A DNA stretch of 64,000 nt from Chryseobacterium gleum (GCA_945903645.1 CAMDOM010000007.1:17077-81076); one strand, 5' to 3'; counted from the first letter of the stretch, positions 8,064-16,862 are shown. Notes: generated by a model not told the origin, from the sequence alone. Program-made: numbers and translations.

Positions 8064-8314
8064 CCCCGCTTCCAAAAAAGCGGGGTCGGGCTGTCCGTTC
8101 CCATCTTTTGCTCCAAAAAGCAAAAGGATGTCCACTGCCATCCCTAACGCACGCAGCCCGCACGGTCATTGCCACTAGACCCGTGACCTTTTACTGTAAT
8201 AATTTTGGTAGCGAAGACCCAGCCCGGCTAAGTGTTCGGATGTAAGTTGGGCTCGCGCAAGAGTTCCGTAGGATCTCTTGTGTGGAACATAACGCGCCCA
8301 GTTTGTAACTGGGC
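8064..8314 (+). repeat. Serial-hairpin intergenic element (five stem-loops)
   Basis: Five stem-loops follow one another. HP1 8064-8085: CCCCGCTT with AAGCGGGG, loop CCAAAA. HP2 8102-8130: eleven pairs plus one bulged G, again with loop CCAAAA. HP3 8161-8185: CACGGTC with GACCCGTG, one bulged C. HP4 8258-8280: CAAGAG with CTCTTG extended by TCC/GGA around a GTA loop. HP5 8296-8314: GCCCAGTT with AACTGGGC, loop TGT. The stretch between HP1 and HP2 (GGGTCGGGCTGTCCG) and the one after HP2 (CCATCCCTAACGCA) resemble a non-coding repeat I recall from many Bacteroidota genomes; that recognition is from memory. It could be an interspersed repeat or a structured RNA. HP1 may also act as a terminator for msrBA. 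Confidence 0.6.
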
Positions 8315-8430
8315 AATAAGCTCCACCCGATAGTTGCATTTTCATAGCCCATGTTCTTTACAATTTACCCCCAAAGCTAAGCGAACACACTCGTCCTTCT
8401 TCACCGTGATAAAAAGTAAGGAATACTACG

Positions 8431-8480
8431 TTGCACAGCCACCGTCATTCTTTGCACAGCCGAAGTAATTCCTTGCACAG
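8431..8480 (+). repeat. Three TTGCACAG motifs at 21-nt spacing
   Basis: TTGCACAG occurs at 8431, 8452 and 8473, exactly 21 bases apart each time. The first two repeats agree further (TTGCACAGCC, then GT-ATTC at the same offset). Two helical turns between motifs would put the copies on one face of the DNA. The array is 171-220 bases upstream of the oligopeptidase B start. Confidence 0.55.
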
Positions 8481-8650
8481 TACTTGTTTTTTGAAAACAC
8501 TGCCTGTCCCTTATTCACCTTTCCTTTAATCCAAAACACTCCCAGTCCATTTGCCTTTAACAAATACTAACCTTTTCGCCCAATCTCCCTTCTCCACACA
8601 TTCGCTTAGTTCAGTATCATTGCAGCCCTGTAGCACTTTATCCTCTTCTC

Positions 8651-10777
8651 ATGCAAATCTTCCAAGCCTCCGCATTTACCCTTACAGCACTACTGCTGTT
8701 TTCTTGCACTAACTCAGAAATGAAAGAACCCACAGCCACTCCGCCCATTGCCGCCAAAAAACCAAAAGACCTCACCATACACGGCCACACCCGCGTAGAT
8801 GAATACTTCTGGCTGAACGACCGCGAAAACCCAGAGGTAATCAAGTACCTCACGGATGAGAATACTTACACCAAGGCCATCATGGCCGATACCGATACCT
8901 TTCAGGCCAAGCTCTACAAAGAGATGCGCAGCCGCATTAAGGAAGATGATACATCCGTGCCCTACAAAGACAATGGCTATTGGTACTACACCCGCTACGA
9001 AGAGGGAAAAGAATACGCCATTCATTGCCGCAAAAAAGGCAGCATGGAGGGTGCCGAGGAAATCCTGCTCAATGAAAACGAACTGGCCGAAGGCCATGAC
9101 TATTTCAGCGCAGGCGGCCTCACCGTGAGTGACGACAACAAATGGTTGTCATTCTCTATCGACACCGTAAGCAGAAGGCTCTATACCATCCATTTCAAAA
9201 ATTTGGAGACAGGTGAAATTCTTGCCGAATCAATTCCAAATTCGGAAGGCGGTGTGGCTTGGGCTGCCGACAACAAAACGGTGTTCTATGCCAAAAAGGA
9301 TTTACAAACCTTGCGCACACCTGAGATTTATCGTCACGTGGTGGGTACCGCTGCAAGTGCTGATAAACTCATTTTCACCGAAGAAGACGACACCTTCAAT
9401 TGCTCTGTGTGGCGCAGTCGCAGCAAAGCCAAAATTTTCATTGGTTCGTACCAAACCGTCAGCACCGAATACCGCATGTTGGATGCTTCCAAGCCCGAAG
9501 GCGAGTTTGTCCTCATCGAACCCCGCAGCCGCGACCACGAGTATAGCGTTACCGACTTTGGTGACAAGCTCTACATCGTTACCAACCTAGAGGCCAAAAA
9601 TTTCCGCCTTATGGAAGCTCCAGTTAAATCTCCCGGACGGAAAAACTGGAAAGAAGTGATAGCCCACCGCCCCGAAACATTGCTGGAAGGAGTGGAAATG
9701 TTCAAAGATTTTATGGTACTCGAAGAGCGCACCAACGGACTTAGCATGTTGCGCATTCGCAAGCAAAGCACAGGTGAAGAGCATTACGTAAACTTTGGCG
9801 AGGCAGCATACACCACCTATCTTTCTACCAATCGCGAATTCGATACGGACAAACTGCGCTATGGCTACAGCAGCATGACCACACCTTGGAGCACCTTTGA
9901 ATACGGCATGGCTACCAAAGAACGTACGCTATTGAAAGAACAACCCGTAATTGGCACCTTCAAAAAAGAGAATTACACCACCGAGCGCATCATGGCCACC
10001 GCCACCGATGGTACCAAAGTGCCAATTTCTATCGTGTATAGAAAAGGGGTGAAAAAAGACGGCAGCGCCCCGCTTTTGCTTTATGCCTACGGTAGCTATG
10101 GTGCCAGCATGGATGCGTATTTCAGCTCTACAAATCTTTCGTTGCTCGACCGAGGGTTCATCTATGCCATTGCTCACATTCGCGGTGGCGAAGAAATGGG
10201 CCGTCAGTGGTATGAGGATGGTAAACTCCTGAAGAAGAAAAACACTTTCACCGATTTCATCGACTGTGGCGAGCATTTGATAAAATCAGGCTACACCGGC
10301 AAAGACAAGCTGTTTGCTATGGGAGGAAGCGCAGGCGGATTGCTTATGGGTGCAGTAGTTAACATGCGTCCTGACCTATGGAAAGGCGTGGTAGCCGCAG
10401 TTCCTTTTGTAGATGTAGTTACCACCATGCTTGACGAAAGCATTCCGCTTACCACAGGCGAATATGACGAGTGGGGCAACCCGAACGTGAAGGAATACTA
10501 TGACTACATCCGTAGCTATTCGCCCTACGATAACGTGGAAGCCAAAGAATATCCCAATATGCTCGTCACCACAGGTCTGCACGATAGCCAAGTGCAATAC
10601 TGGGAACCTGCCAAGTGGGTAGCCCGCCTTCGCGACCGCAAAACTGGTAATAATCTTTTGCTACTTCACACCAACATGGAAGCCGGCCATGGTGGTGCAA
10701 GCGGTCGCTTCGAATCGCTCAAAGAAACTGCCCTCGAATTCGCGTTCATCTTCAAATTGATGGGGATTAAAGAGTAG
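8651..10777 (+). CDS. ptrB: Oligopeptidase B-type prolyl oligopeptidase, lipoprotein
   Basis: A serine peptidase of family S9A that cleaves short peptides, after basic residues in characterised oligopeptidase B enzymes. It has 708 residues: a lipoprotein signal with lipobox LFSC (Cys19), a seven-blade propeller from about 90 to 430, and a C-terminal alpha/beta-hydrolase domain. The triad is visible as Ser560 (GGSAGG), Asp645 (GLHDSQVQYWEP) and His680 (EAGHGG). The block IRGGEEMGRQWYEDGKLL before the nucleophile is characteristic of oligopeptidase B rather than of true prolyl endopeptidase. The lipobox suggests an envelope location instead of the cytoplasm, with a likely role in peptide scavenging. 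The ATG at 8651 is set by the signal peptide. It is a lone gene after a long structured intergenic region. Confidence 0.92.
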   Translation: MQIFQASAFTLTALLLFSCTNSEMKEPTATPPIAAKKPKDLTIHGHTRVDEYFWLNDRENPEVIKYLTDENTYTKAIMADTDTFQAKLYKEMRSRIKEDDTSVPYKDNGYWYYTRYEEGKEYAIHCRKKGSMEGAEEILLNENELAEGHDYFSAGGLTVSDDNKWLSFSIDTVSRRLYTIHFKNLETGEILAESIPNSEGGVAWAADNKTVFYAKKDLQTLRTPEIYRHVVGTAASADKLIFTEEDDTFNCSVWRSRSKAKIFIGSYQTVSTEYRMLDASKPEGEFVLIEPRSRDHEYSVTDFGDKLYIVTNLEAKNFRLMEAPVKSPGRKNWKEVIAHRPETLLEGVEMFKDFMVLEERTNGLSMLRIRKQSTGEEHYVNFGEAAYTTYLSTNREFDTDKLRYGYSSMTTPWSTFEYGMATKERTLLKEQPVIGTFKKENYTTERIMATATDGTKVPISIVYRKGVKKDGSAPLLLYAYGSYGASMDAYFSSTNLSLLDRGFIYAIAHIRGGEEMGRQWYEDGKLLKKKNTFTDFIDCGEHLIKSGYTGKDKLFAMGGSAGGLLMGAVVNMRPDLWKGVVAAVPFVDVVTTMLDESIPLTTGEYDEWGNPNVKEYYDYIRSYSPYDNVEAKEYPNMLVTTGLHDSQVQYWEPAKWVARLRDRKTGNNLLLLHTNMEAGHGGASGRFESLKETALEFAFIFKLMGIKE

Positions 10778-10885
10778 GGAAAGAGGGTTGATTGTGGGTC
10801 TCAAAGGCTATCGAAAACCTTACGCTGTATCTTTAATTTAGATTTGTGATAAGGCTCAGGTAGCTTTAACTCAAAAACGACTACT

Positions 10886-10893
10886 TATCTTTG
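10886..10893 (+). promoter_or_regulatory. -7 promoter box of the VapC-type toxin-antitoxin operon
   Basis: TATCTTTG matches TAnnTTTG exactly, 20 bases before the antitoxin ATG. A TTTA at 10864-10867 stands 18 bases upstream in place of the -33 TTTG. Confidence 0.5.
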
Positions 10894-10913
10894 CTCATCA
10901 GCAAAAAGACAAC

Positions 10914-11141
10914 ATGAATATCCAAGCCGAAAAACTCGACCTTATCCAATGGGTGCTGCAGCTAACTGATAGTGCGGTTCTTTCTCAATTGAAAGAGCTG
11001 AAGTCAGGTCAGTCGTCTGTTCGAAAAAGCAAAGCTCGGTTTAAGATAGCCTCTTTACGCGGCAAGGCGAGCCCAATGGCAAACGAGACAATCGATACAC
11101 AGCTTAAGGCACTTCGTGAGGAATGGACCAGAGATATCTAA
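10914..11141 (+). CDS. Small antitoxin of a PIN-domain toxin-antitoxin pair
   Basis: A 75-residue charged protein ending 19 bases inside the following PIN-domain gene, so the pair is translationally linked. The N-terminal half (EKLDLIQWVLQLTDSAVLSQLKEL, about 6-29) is helical and resembles the short antitoxin family of Bacteroidota in which IQWVLQL-TD is recurrent. The middle is basic, and the C-terminal helix ending in ALREEWTRDI would wrap the toxin. No clear DNA-binding ribbon-helix-helix or AbrB motif is recognisable, so autoregulation is assumed only from class behaviour. Identification rests mostly on position and size. Confidence 0.75.
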   Translation: MNIQAEKLDLIQWVLQLTDSAVLSQLKELKSGQSSVRKSKARFKIASLRGKASPMANETIDTQLKALREEWTRDI

Positions 11142-11512
11142 TAGATACAAGTGCGGCTATTAAGTATCTGTGTGGCACTTTCGCAGAAACGGGGCTAGTG
11201 TTTTTGGACAGTGTGGTGAACAGCGAAAGCATCATTTCGTTTATCTCGGAAATTGAGTTGTTGGCATGGAATCCTCCTAAGGAGTCTGACCTTATTGTGT
11301 ATCAGCAATTTGTGCAAGCATCAAGGATATTGGGGATAGATAAGCGTGTTGTTCAGAAAACGATTGAAATCCGAAAGCAATTTGGACTAAAGTTGCCAGA
11401 TGCGGTAATTGCAGCTACTGCATTGATATATGACCTTACTCTCATAGCTGATAATGACCGGGATTTTCTAAAGGTCGATGGGCTGAAATACATCAACCCG
11501 AACACCGTTTAG
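11123..11512 (+). CDS. vapC: VapC-type PIN-domain ribonuclease toxin
   Basis: A 129-residue PIN domain, the normal size for a VapC RNase, which cuts RNA (often tRNA) when released from its antitoxin. The acidic metal-binding residues are present: Asp8 (YLIDTSAA), Glu43 (ISEIELLAW), Asp93 (LPDAVIAATA) and Asp112/Asp114 (ADNDRDF). All are in the expected order, so the site looks intact. The ATG at 11123 overlaps the antitoxin gene by 19 bp. A lone copy between two peptidase genes is typical of a recently acquired module. The RNA target cannot be predicted from the sequence. Confidence 0.88.
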   Translation: MDQRYLIDTSAAIKYLCGTFAETGLVFLDSVVNSESIISFISEIELLAWNPPKESDLIVYQQFVQASRILGIDKRVVQKTIEIRKQFGLKLPDAVIAATALIYDLTLIADNDRDFLKVDGLKYINPNTV

Positions 11513-11578
11513 TGCATCAATTTGGTGAACATTTACATCATTAGGCAAGCAGTAACCAGCTATTCTCTTTTGCTCAAC

Positions 11579-13420
11579 ATGCGATTTGTCTTTGTTTTCC
11601 TTCTAATACCGCTGTGTTCGGTCGCTCAAAAAGGCTATTGGCAGCAGCATGTGGATTATCGCATGGACATCGACTTCGATGATTCTACGCATCGGTTCAC
11701 GGGCAAGCAGCGGTTGGAGTACCACAACAATTCGGGCGATACGCTGCGCAAAGTGTATTACCATCTCTACTTCAACGCATTTCAACCCGGCAGCATGATG
11801 GACGTGCGTTCGCGCACCATTGCCGATCCAGATCCGCGTGTTGGCGACCGCATCGTAGCATTAACCGAGACTGAAATCGGTTACCAAAAGGTAAAATCCT
11901 TGTTGCAAAATGGTACAGCGTTGAAATACACCGTTTCAGGAACCGTGCTTGAAGTTGAATTGGCAAAGCCTATCCTGCCTAATGCGAAAGTGGTGTTCGA
12001 AATGGAGTTTGAAGCCCAAGTGCCTGTTCAAATAAGGCGTTCTGGCCGAAACAATGCTGAAGGAATCGCCTATTCTATGACCCAATGGTATCCTAAAATG
12101 GCTGAATACGACCGCGAAGGCTGGCATGCTGACCCCTACGTGGCGCGCGAATTTCATGGGGTTTGGGGCAATTTCGAAGTGAATATTACCTTGCCAAAAG
12201 CTTATGTTCTTGGTGGAACTGGTGTGGTGCAAAATCCACAAGAAGTAGGGCACAATTACGAGAATCCGAACAAACCATTGGTTAAACCCAAAGGTGACCG
12301 CGTCACCTGGCGTTTCAAAGCCGAGCGCGTGCACGATTTCGCTTGGGCAGCCGATAAGCAGTATACTCACGACCGTGTTCAAACCAAAGATGGCCCAGAA
12401 TTACACTTCCTGTATCTCAAGGACAGTGTGGGCGAACTTTGGGACAAGCTGAAACCGCTGACGGTGGAAGCGTTCAACATCATGAATGAATTTGGTAAGT
12501 ATCCCTACCCGCAGTTCTCTGTAATTCAAGGGGGCGATGGAGGCATGGAATATCCCATGGCTACGCTTATTACCGGAGGAAGAAACATGGGAGGGTTGGT
12601 AAGTGTCACAGTTCACGAGGCGCTCCACAACTGGTATTATGGTGTGCTAGCCACCAACGAGGCCAAATATCCGTGGATGGATGAAGGCTTCACCACCTAT
12701 GCCCAAAACGTTGTCCTCGATAGACTCTATAAGCAAAATGCCGCGAATCCGCATGCACGCAATTATGGGAGCTATTTTAGCTATGTAACAAGTGACGACC
12801 ACGAGCCCGCCACCACACATTCCGATTTTTATCATACGAATAGGGCGTATGGAATAAGTGCATACTCCAAAGGCGCGGTGTTTTTACATCAACTGGGTTA
12901 CATCATCGGGGAGCAAAATCTTCGAAAAGGGCTTTTGCGCTATTTCACCGAATGGGGTTTTAAACATCCCGCGCCAAGCGATTTCTTGTTGGTGATGGAA
13001 AAAACATCGGGCATGGAACTCGATTGGTATTTGGAGCAGTTCATTGGCACCACAAACACGATTGATTACGGAATTCGTGAAGTGACTCCCAATGCCGATG
13101 GTGTGGAGGTGCAGTTGGAAAGAATTGGAAACATGCCCATGCCAATTGACCTTGTAGTAACGCTGAACAATGGCCAAAAACAAGGATTCACCATCCCGCT
13201 AAGCATGATGCGGGGCGAGAAGAATGAGCAATTTGCCGATAAGGTTAACCTTCTGCCCGATTGGCCTTGGGTGTATCCCGTTTATGGGTTTCAAATGCCG
13301 TATGCAGTGGATGAAATTACATCTATTGAAATCGACCCATCAGGCCGATTGGCAGATGTCAATGCGATGAACAATAGATTTCCACCACCTTTGGCGCCCG
13401 AAACAATCCCTCAAGATTAG
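11579..13420 (+). CDS. Secreted M1-family zinc metallopeptidase
   Basis: A gluzincin aminopeptidase-like enzyme. The open frame extends up to a TTG at 11522, but the ATG at 11579 gives a clean signal peptide (MRFVFVFLLIPLCSVAQ) and is chosen, giving 613 residues. The zinc site is complete: H346-E347-A-L-H350 (VHEALHNWYYG) with the third ligand Glu369 in WMDEGFTTY, the HExxH-18-E spacing of family M1. The N-terminal part holds the beta-sandwich typical of M1. The substrate-anchoring GAMEN-like loop reads GGMEYPM at about 321-327. It is exported to the periplasm or surface and probably takes part in peptide nutrition. A paralogue lies at 45812-48112. The DUF192 gene begins 2 bp downstream, so they are probably co-transcribed. 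Confidence 0.9.
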   Translation: MRFVFVFLLIPLCSVAQKGYWQQHVDYRMDIDFDDSTHRFTGKQRLEYHNNSGDTLRKVYYHLYFNAFQPGSMMDVRSRTIADPDPRVGDRIVALTETEIGYQKVKSLLQNGTALKYTVSGTVLEVELAKPILPNAKVVFEMEFEAQVPVQIRRSGRNNAEGIAYSMTQWYPKMAEYDREGWHADPYVAREFHGVWGNFEVNITLPKAYVLGGTGVVQNPQEVGHNYENPNKPLVKPKGDRVTWRFKAERVHDFAWAADKQYTHDRVQTKDGPELHFLYLKDSVGELWDKLKPLTVEAFNIMNEFGKYPYPQFSVIQGGDGGMEYPMATLITGGRNMGGLVSVTVHEALHNWYYGVLATNEAKYPWMDEGFTTYAQNVVLDRLYKQNAANPHARNYGSYFSYVTSDDHEPATTHSDFYHTNRAYGISAYSKGAVFLHQLGYIIGEQNLRKGLLRYFTEWGFKHPAPSDFLLVMEKTSGMELDWYLEQFIGTTNTIDYGIREVTPNADGVEVQLERIGNMPMPIDLVVTLNNGQKQGFTIPLSMMRGEKNEQFADKVNLLPDWPWVYPVYGFQMPYAVDEITSIEIDPSGRLADVNAMNNRFPPPLAPETIPQD

Positions 13421-13422
13421 CA

Positions 13423-13950
13423 ATGAAGTCGTGTTATAAATTAGTTCCAATCCTTTCGGTTTGTGTTTTTCTAGTAATTTCTATTGTTGCCTGCGATAGT
13501 CCACCAATTGAGGAACAAACACCAAAATCCGAGCAAAAAAGACAGCTTGGGCCTCAGTTTGTAAACGAAGGCACGCTCCATCTTATTAGTGCAGCGGGCG
13601 ATACCATTCGTACCCTTGCCATTGAAATAGCCGATACCGAAAATGACCGTACCATTGGTCTCATGCATCGCAGGTCCATGCCCGACACGAAGGGAATGCT
13701 TTTCATTTTTGACGAAGAAGAACCACGTAGCTTTTGGATGCGCAACACGCTCATTGGGCTCGACATCATTTATATCCGAGCTAATGGCGAAATTGAGAGC
13801 ATCGCCAAATACACGGTTCCGCTCAATGAACAATCCATTCCATCTAAAGGTCCTGCTACTTATGTACTGGAAGTGATTGAAGGATTTTGTGATCGCTACA
13901 ACGTTAAGGAAGGCGATAAGATTGCTTACACGAGAACGGAAACACTCTAG
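13423..13950 (+). CDS. DUF192 lipoprotein
   Basis: A 175-residue protein with a lipoprotein-type signal (MKSCYKLVPILSVCVFLVIS then IVAC at 21-24). Residues about 55-170 are a DUF192 domain, seen from RTIGLMHRRSMPDTKGMLFIF, the PRSFWMRNTLIGLDIIYI block and the closing YVLEVIEGFCDRYNVKEGD. The family is widespread and small, with no established biochemical function. In Bacteroidota it is usually an envelope protein as here. It follows the M1 peptidase by 2 bp. Its last four bases overlap the end of the convergent AAA ATPase gene. Confidence 0.85.
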   Translation: MKSCYKLVPILSVCVFLVISIVACDSPPIEEQTPKSEQKRQLGPQFVNEGTLHLISAAGDTIRTLAIEIADTENDRTIGLMHRRSMPDTKGMLFIFDEEEPRSFWMRNTLIGLDIIYIRANGEIESIAKYTVPLNEQSIPSKGPATYVLEVIEGFCDRYNVKEGDKIAYTRTETL

Positions 13951-15158
13951 TTTCTGCTAAGTAGAAACGTGTGCGCTGGCACCAATTCCAGTTCTAGGCC
14001 ATCTTTTTGCATCGAATCTGTTTGATTCCGGGTAACGATAAAACCCTTTGTCATCTTTAGTTCTCCCATGGCCTCCATTAAGCCATTGATTTCCCTATCG
14101 CGATTATCGCGGTGTATTTCATCGCACACTTGCACTACCATGGTGCAGCTATTGTTATCAAATACCACAAAATCGCATTCACCTTTTCCTTTAAAATAGA
14201 AAATAGAATCGTGGTGCTGTCGCAGATGAAGAAAAACCGCATTCTCCAACATACGACCTCTGTCTTCGCTAAAACTAAGCGTGTTGGCCACTACCATGCC
14301 GTTATCTATGGCGTAAACTTTCTTAGGATTTACCGATTGTTTTTTCGGTGAATAACTGAACATTGGCACTAGAAACAATAGATAGCAGTCCTGAAGCCAT
14401 GCCAAGTAGTCTGACACCGAATTTGCCGAACCGATTGCAAATGATTTTGCTAAACTATTGAACGAGGTTTCTTTACCTACATTGGAAAGAAGGTGAAGAG
14501 TTACGTCCATCAAAGTCCGTGTGTTTCGAATGCCATGGCGCACCGCTATATCGCGCAGCACAATGTCTTTCAACAAAGTTTGTAGCATTTCTATGCGCCC
14601 ACTGTCGAGGTATTCTGGAAACCCGCCATCTTTTAAATACTGCACTAACGAATCTGCTCCAAGTTCCAGTTTTTTATGATCGATATATTCCGGATAGGAA
14701 AAGGGAAAAAGCTCATGGCGGATATGCCTTCCAGTAAGTCGCGTGCCCAGTTCACGACTCAGTAGCGAGGCATTCGAACCTGTGATAAATACCTTTTCGC
14801 CACGGTCGTGCAATTGGCGAACAAAAATTTCCCAGTCTGGAACGTTCTGTATTTCATCAAAGAAATAGGTAGTGATGCCAGTACCCATTACTTCGTCTAG
14901 CTTCGGAAAATCCTCTGTGCCGAACCCATATATTCTAGCGTCTTCAAAATTGAAGAAAGCGGTATCACTGCCATATTGCTCTATCAAATGGCGCATTAGT
15001 GTGCTTTTGCCGCATCTGCGTATGCCGGAAACTACTTCAACATGACTTCCAGTTGTGCTCAAGTCGCGCAGGTAGGAGCGGTTTGTCCAAGCTCGCACCG
15101 TTTTTCGTGCTGCTTGCTGCATAACAAATGCCTGTTCTATATCCTGTTTTAGCAGCAT
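13947..15158 (-). CDS. AAA_14/DUF4143 ATPase
   Basis: A 403-residue ATP-binding protein of the AAA_14 plus DUF4143 class. Walker A is GIRRCGKST (45-53, Lys51) and Walker B is YFFDEIQ (Asp101, Glu102), followed by the sensor-like FITGSNASLLS. The C-terminal half carries a nuclease-like fold pattern (residues about 310-380: ECDFVVFDN, MVVQVCDE). These proteins are abundant in Bacteroidota and spread horizontally, but no member has a settled role, so I only name the class. It is transcribed alone from a consensus promoter with an inverted repeat just upstream (15179-15238), which suggests local control. Its 3' end overlaps the DUF192 gene by four bases. Confidence 0.88.
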   Translation of the reverse strand: MLLKQDIEQAFVMQQAARKTVRAWTNRSYLRDLSTTGSHVEVVSGIRRCGKSTLMRHLIEQYGSDTAFFNFEDARIYGFGTEDFPKLDEVMGTGITTYFFDEIQNVPDWEIFVRQLHDRGEKVFITGSNASLLSRELGTRLTGRHIRHELFPFSYPEYIDHKKLELGADSLVQYLKDGGFPEYLDSGRIEMLQTLLKDIVLRDIAVRHGIRNTRTLMDVTLHLLSNVGKETSFNSLAKSFAIGSANSVSDYLAWLQDCYLLFLVPMFSYSPKKQSVNPKKVYAIDNGMVVANTLSFSEDRGRMLENAVFLHLRQHHDSIFYFKGKGECDFVVFDNNSCTMVVQVCDEIHRDNRDREINGLMEAMGELKMTKGFIVTRNQTDSMQKDGLELELVPAHTFLLSRN

Positions 15159-15178
15159 CTCTCTTCGAGTTTATACTG

Positions 15179-15238
15179 CAAAGATATAAAAGTTTATCCT
15201 ACCAATATATGAATCTATATATTGATAGTATATAGATT
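15179..15238 (-). promoter_or_regulatory. Promoter and 10-bp inverted repeat upstream of the AAA ATPase
   Basis: Read on the minus strand, TATCTTTG (15186 to 15179) matches TAnnTTTG exactly, about 20 bases before the ATG. ATTG (15206-15203) stands 16 bases upstream as a -33-like box. Just beyond it lies a perfect ten-base inverted repeat, AATCTATATA (15212-15221) and TATATAGATT (15229-15238), seven bases apart. This may be an operator. Confidence 0.5.
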
Positions 15239-16862
15239 AGAAATCATCAAACGGTCGTGAAAGATCCGTAGAGATTCCGAAGAACACATAAATATCTTCT
15301 TTGCGGTGAAGTGCCGAAGTTTCTAAGCGTGTATTGAATCCTGCCATAATGCGCAGGTCCCAGTATGCATTGAGCACATATTCTGCACGCACTTGCCAAA
15401 GGAACAGCTCGGTGTCGAGGCCTTGGATCATCGTGTTGCCATATTCTCCTCTTCGGTCGCCATAGGAGCGATAGATGTTCTGCCCGAAACTCACTCCGCC
15501 AGTATCCAGTCCATAATTGGCATAGATGAACTTGGCCTCCATCAACCAATTGTTCTTACGGAAGCGAATCACATTAACCGATTCGATAAAATTGGCCCCA
15601 AGCGGATGCGCCAGCGTCTGGTTGTTATGGCCGTAGTTCCGTTCCACTGAGAAATGCGTGTATGTGAAAGGCCGTACCCAGTTAAACTCTGTCTGGTAAT
15701 AGAAATTCTTCAATCCAAATGGACTCCATCCTTTCAGTCCCACCTGAAATCCCTGCTTGTTTCCCCACCAGCCTGTTGGCTTGCTGGTGTCACCGCTAAG
15801 GCTACTGAACATCTCACTGAATTTCAACTCATCCAGTATCAGTTGCCCATAGAGATGATGGTTCTTACCAATACGCATACGAACATCGAGACCAAGTATA
15901 ACATTGTCGGGAGACCGGAGCGACATCTCTACTGGGCGATAGAAAATTATCGGATTGATGTAGTTCGGTTCGAATCCACGCACCCCACTCGAATCCTGAG
16001 CCTGCCAAATGATGGACTCGAAAAGGCCGATGTTGAAACGTTTGCCTAGATTCAGCGACAGGTAGTGGAACGTACCCAATTTGTTGCTGCTTTCGGCTCC
16101 AGGACGAATATCCTTAAAGTTAGCGAAGATGTTCACATAGCGCACCTTCCAGAAACGGGTGTCCAACTTTAGGAACGAATAGGGCGATGCATTATCAGAT
16201 AACAGCAGCGACCGATAGCCATTGCCAATGAATAGCTTGTCGTGCCCCGCCTGCACATTGAAATGCTCCGAAGGAGTGTAGCTAAGATAGCCCGTTGGTA
16301 TGAAGAATGTGCTCAGTTCCCCTTGGCGTTGAATCTCCCCAAATCCGGGGCGCACTCCCCACGCGTTCATATAATCCTGCACATGGGCCGGCCCACGGTA
16401 GGCACCTCCTTTCAGGTCAAAGTGAGCCTTAAACTTTGATGTCATCCAAATATCGCCCCGCAAACCACCATAGAGGTCGGTGATGAGGCCGCTGCCCGAA
16501 CCACCTCCAACCATGCTGTGGAAAATAGGATCCAGCACAAGTCCGAACCACTTCTTTTTAACATCCACAAAATGGCCTTGGGAGAATTTGTGTAGCCGCG
16601 AATTTTCATCGGGAACGAACGTGCTCAGAAACTCCTCATTTGCAAGAATAAACTGAGAATGCTGAACAAAAGGACGGATGTTGTGGTGTACGGATGATAG
16701 TCCACTACCGCTGAATTCCTCCTCCAAAAAGGTCTGCAGCAAAGGCGATTTGGCATCAGTAATCTGCTGTGCATTGGTGATTGATGCCCCAACTAGGAGG
16801 ATTACCAATAGACTCAACTGCATAAGAGCACTACAAACAAGAATATTCGCTGACCTCTTCAT
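15237..16862 (-). CDS. Outer-membrane barrel, Wzi-like capsule assembly family (copy 1)
   Basis: A 541-residue exported protein with a signal peptide (about residues 1-31, ending ITNAQQ) and a long run of amphipathic aromatic strands ending in the outer-membrane-like C terminus. Motifs such as GHDKLFIGNGYRSLLLSDN, YINPIIFYRPVE, LYGQLILDELKF and HPLGANFIESV recur in the neighbouring gene at matching places and resemble the capsule-assembly Wzi family and the related RemB group of Bacteroidota. Wzi of E. coli is a surface lectin-like barrel that holds capsule. Its position beside the polysaccharide locus agrees, but the family call is from remembered motifs. The ATG at 16862 directly abuts the end of the upstream paralogue (18512-16863), so the two form an operon. 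The downstream intergenic dyad overlaps its stop codon. Confidence 0.62.
   Translation of the reverse strand: MKRSANILVCSALMQLSLLVILLVGASITNAQQITDAKSPLLQTFLEEEFSGSGLSSVHHNIRPFVQHSQFILANEEFLSTFVPDENSRLHKFSQGHFVDVKKKWFGLVLDPIFHSMVGGGSGSGLITDLYGGLRGDIWMTSKFKAHFDLKGGAYRGPAHVQDYMNAWGVRPGFGEIQRQGELSTFFIPTGYLSYTPSEHFNVQAGHDKLFIGNGYRSLLLSDNASPYSFLKLDTRFWKVRYVNIFANFKDIRPGAESSNKLGTFHYLSLNLGKRFNIGLFESIIWQAQDSSGVRGFEPNYINPIIFYRPVEMSLRSPDNVILGLDVRMRIGKNHHLYGQLILDELKFSEMFSSLSGDTSKPTGWWGNKQGFQVGLKGWSPFGLKNFYYQTEFNWVRPFTYTHFSVERNYGHNNQTLAHPLGANFIESVNVIRFRKNNWLMEAKFIYANYGLDTGGVSFGQNIYRSYGDRRGEYGNTMIQGLDTELFLWQVRAEYVLNAYWDLRIMAGFNTRLETSALHRKEDIYVFFGISTDLSRPFDDF

Larger units (their letters stand above)
8015..8650. 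other. Large structured intergenic region without a gene
   Basis: No credible CDS. The 63-codon frame at 8054-8245 covers strong hairpins and does not look like a protein. The left part (8064-8314) is a run of five hairpins, described separately. The right part (8315-8650) carries three TTGCACAG motifs at exact 21-base spacing (8431, 8452, 8473) and then a pyrimidine-rich stretch leading to the next gene. Confidence 0.7.

Noticed and set aside
8054..8245. A 63-codon plus-strand frame in the structured intergenic region
   Set aside because: It runs through three hairpins, has no homologous look and no start context; the RNA or DNA structure explains the sequence better.
11522..11578. Upstream TTG start for the M1 peptidase
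   Set aside because: The ATG at 11579 begins a clean signal peptide; the extra 19 residues would spoil it.
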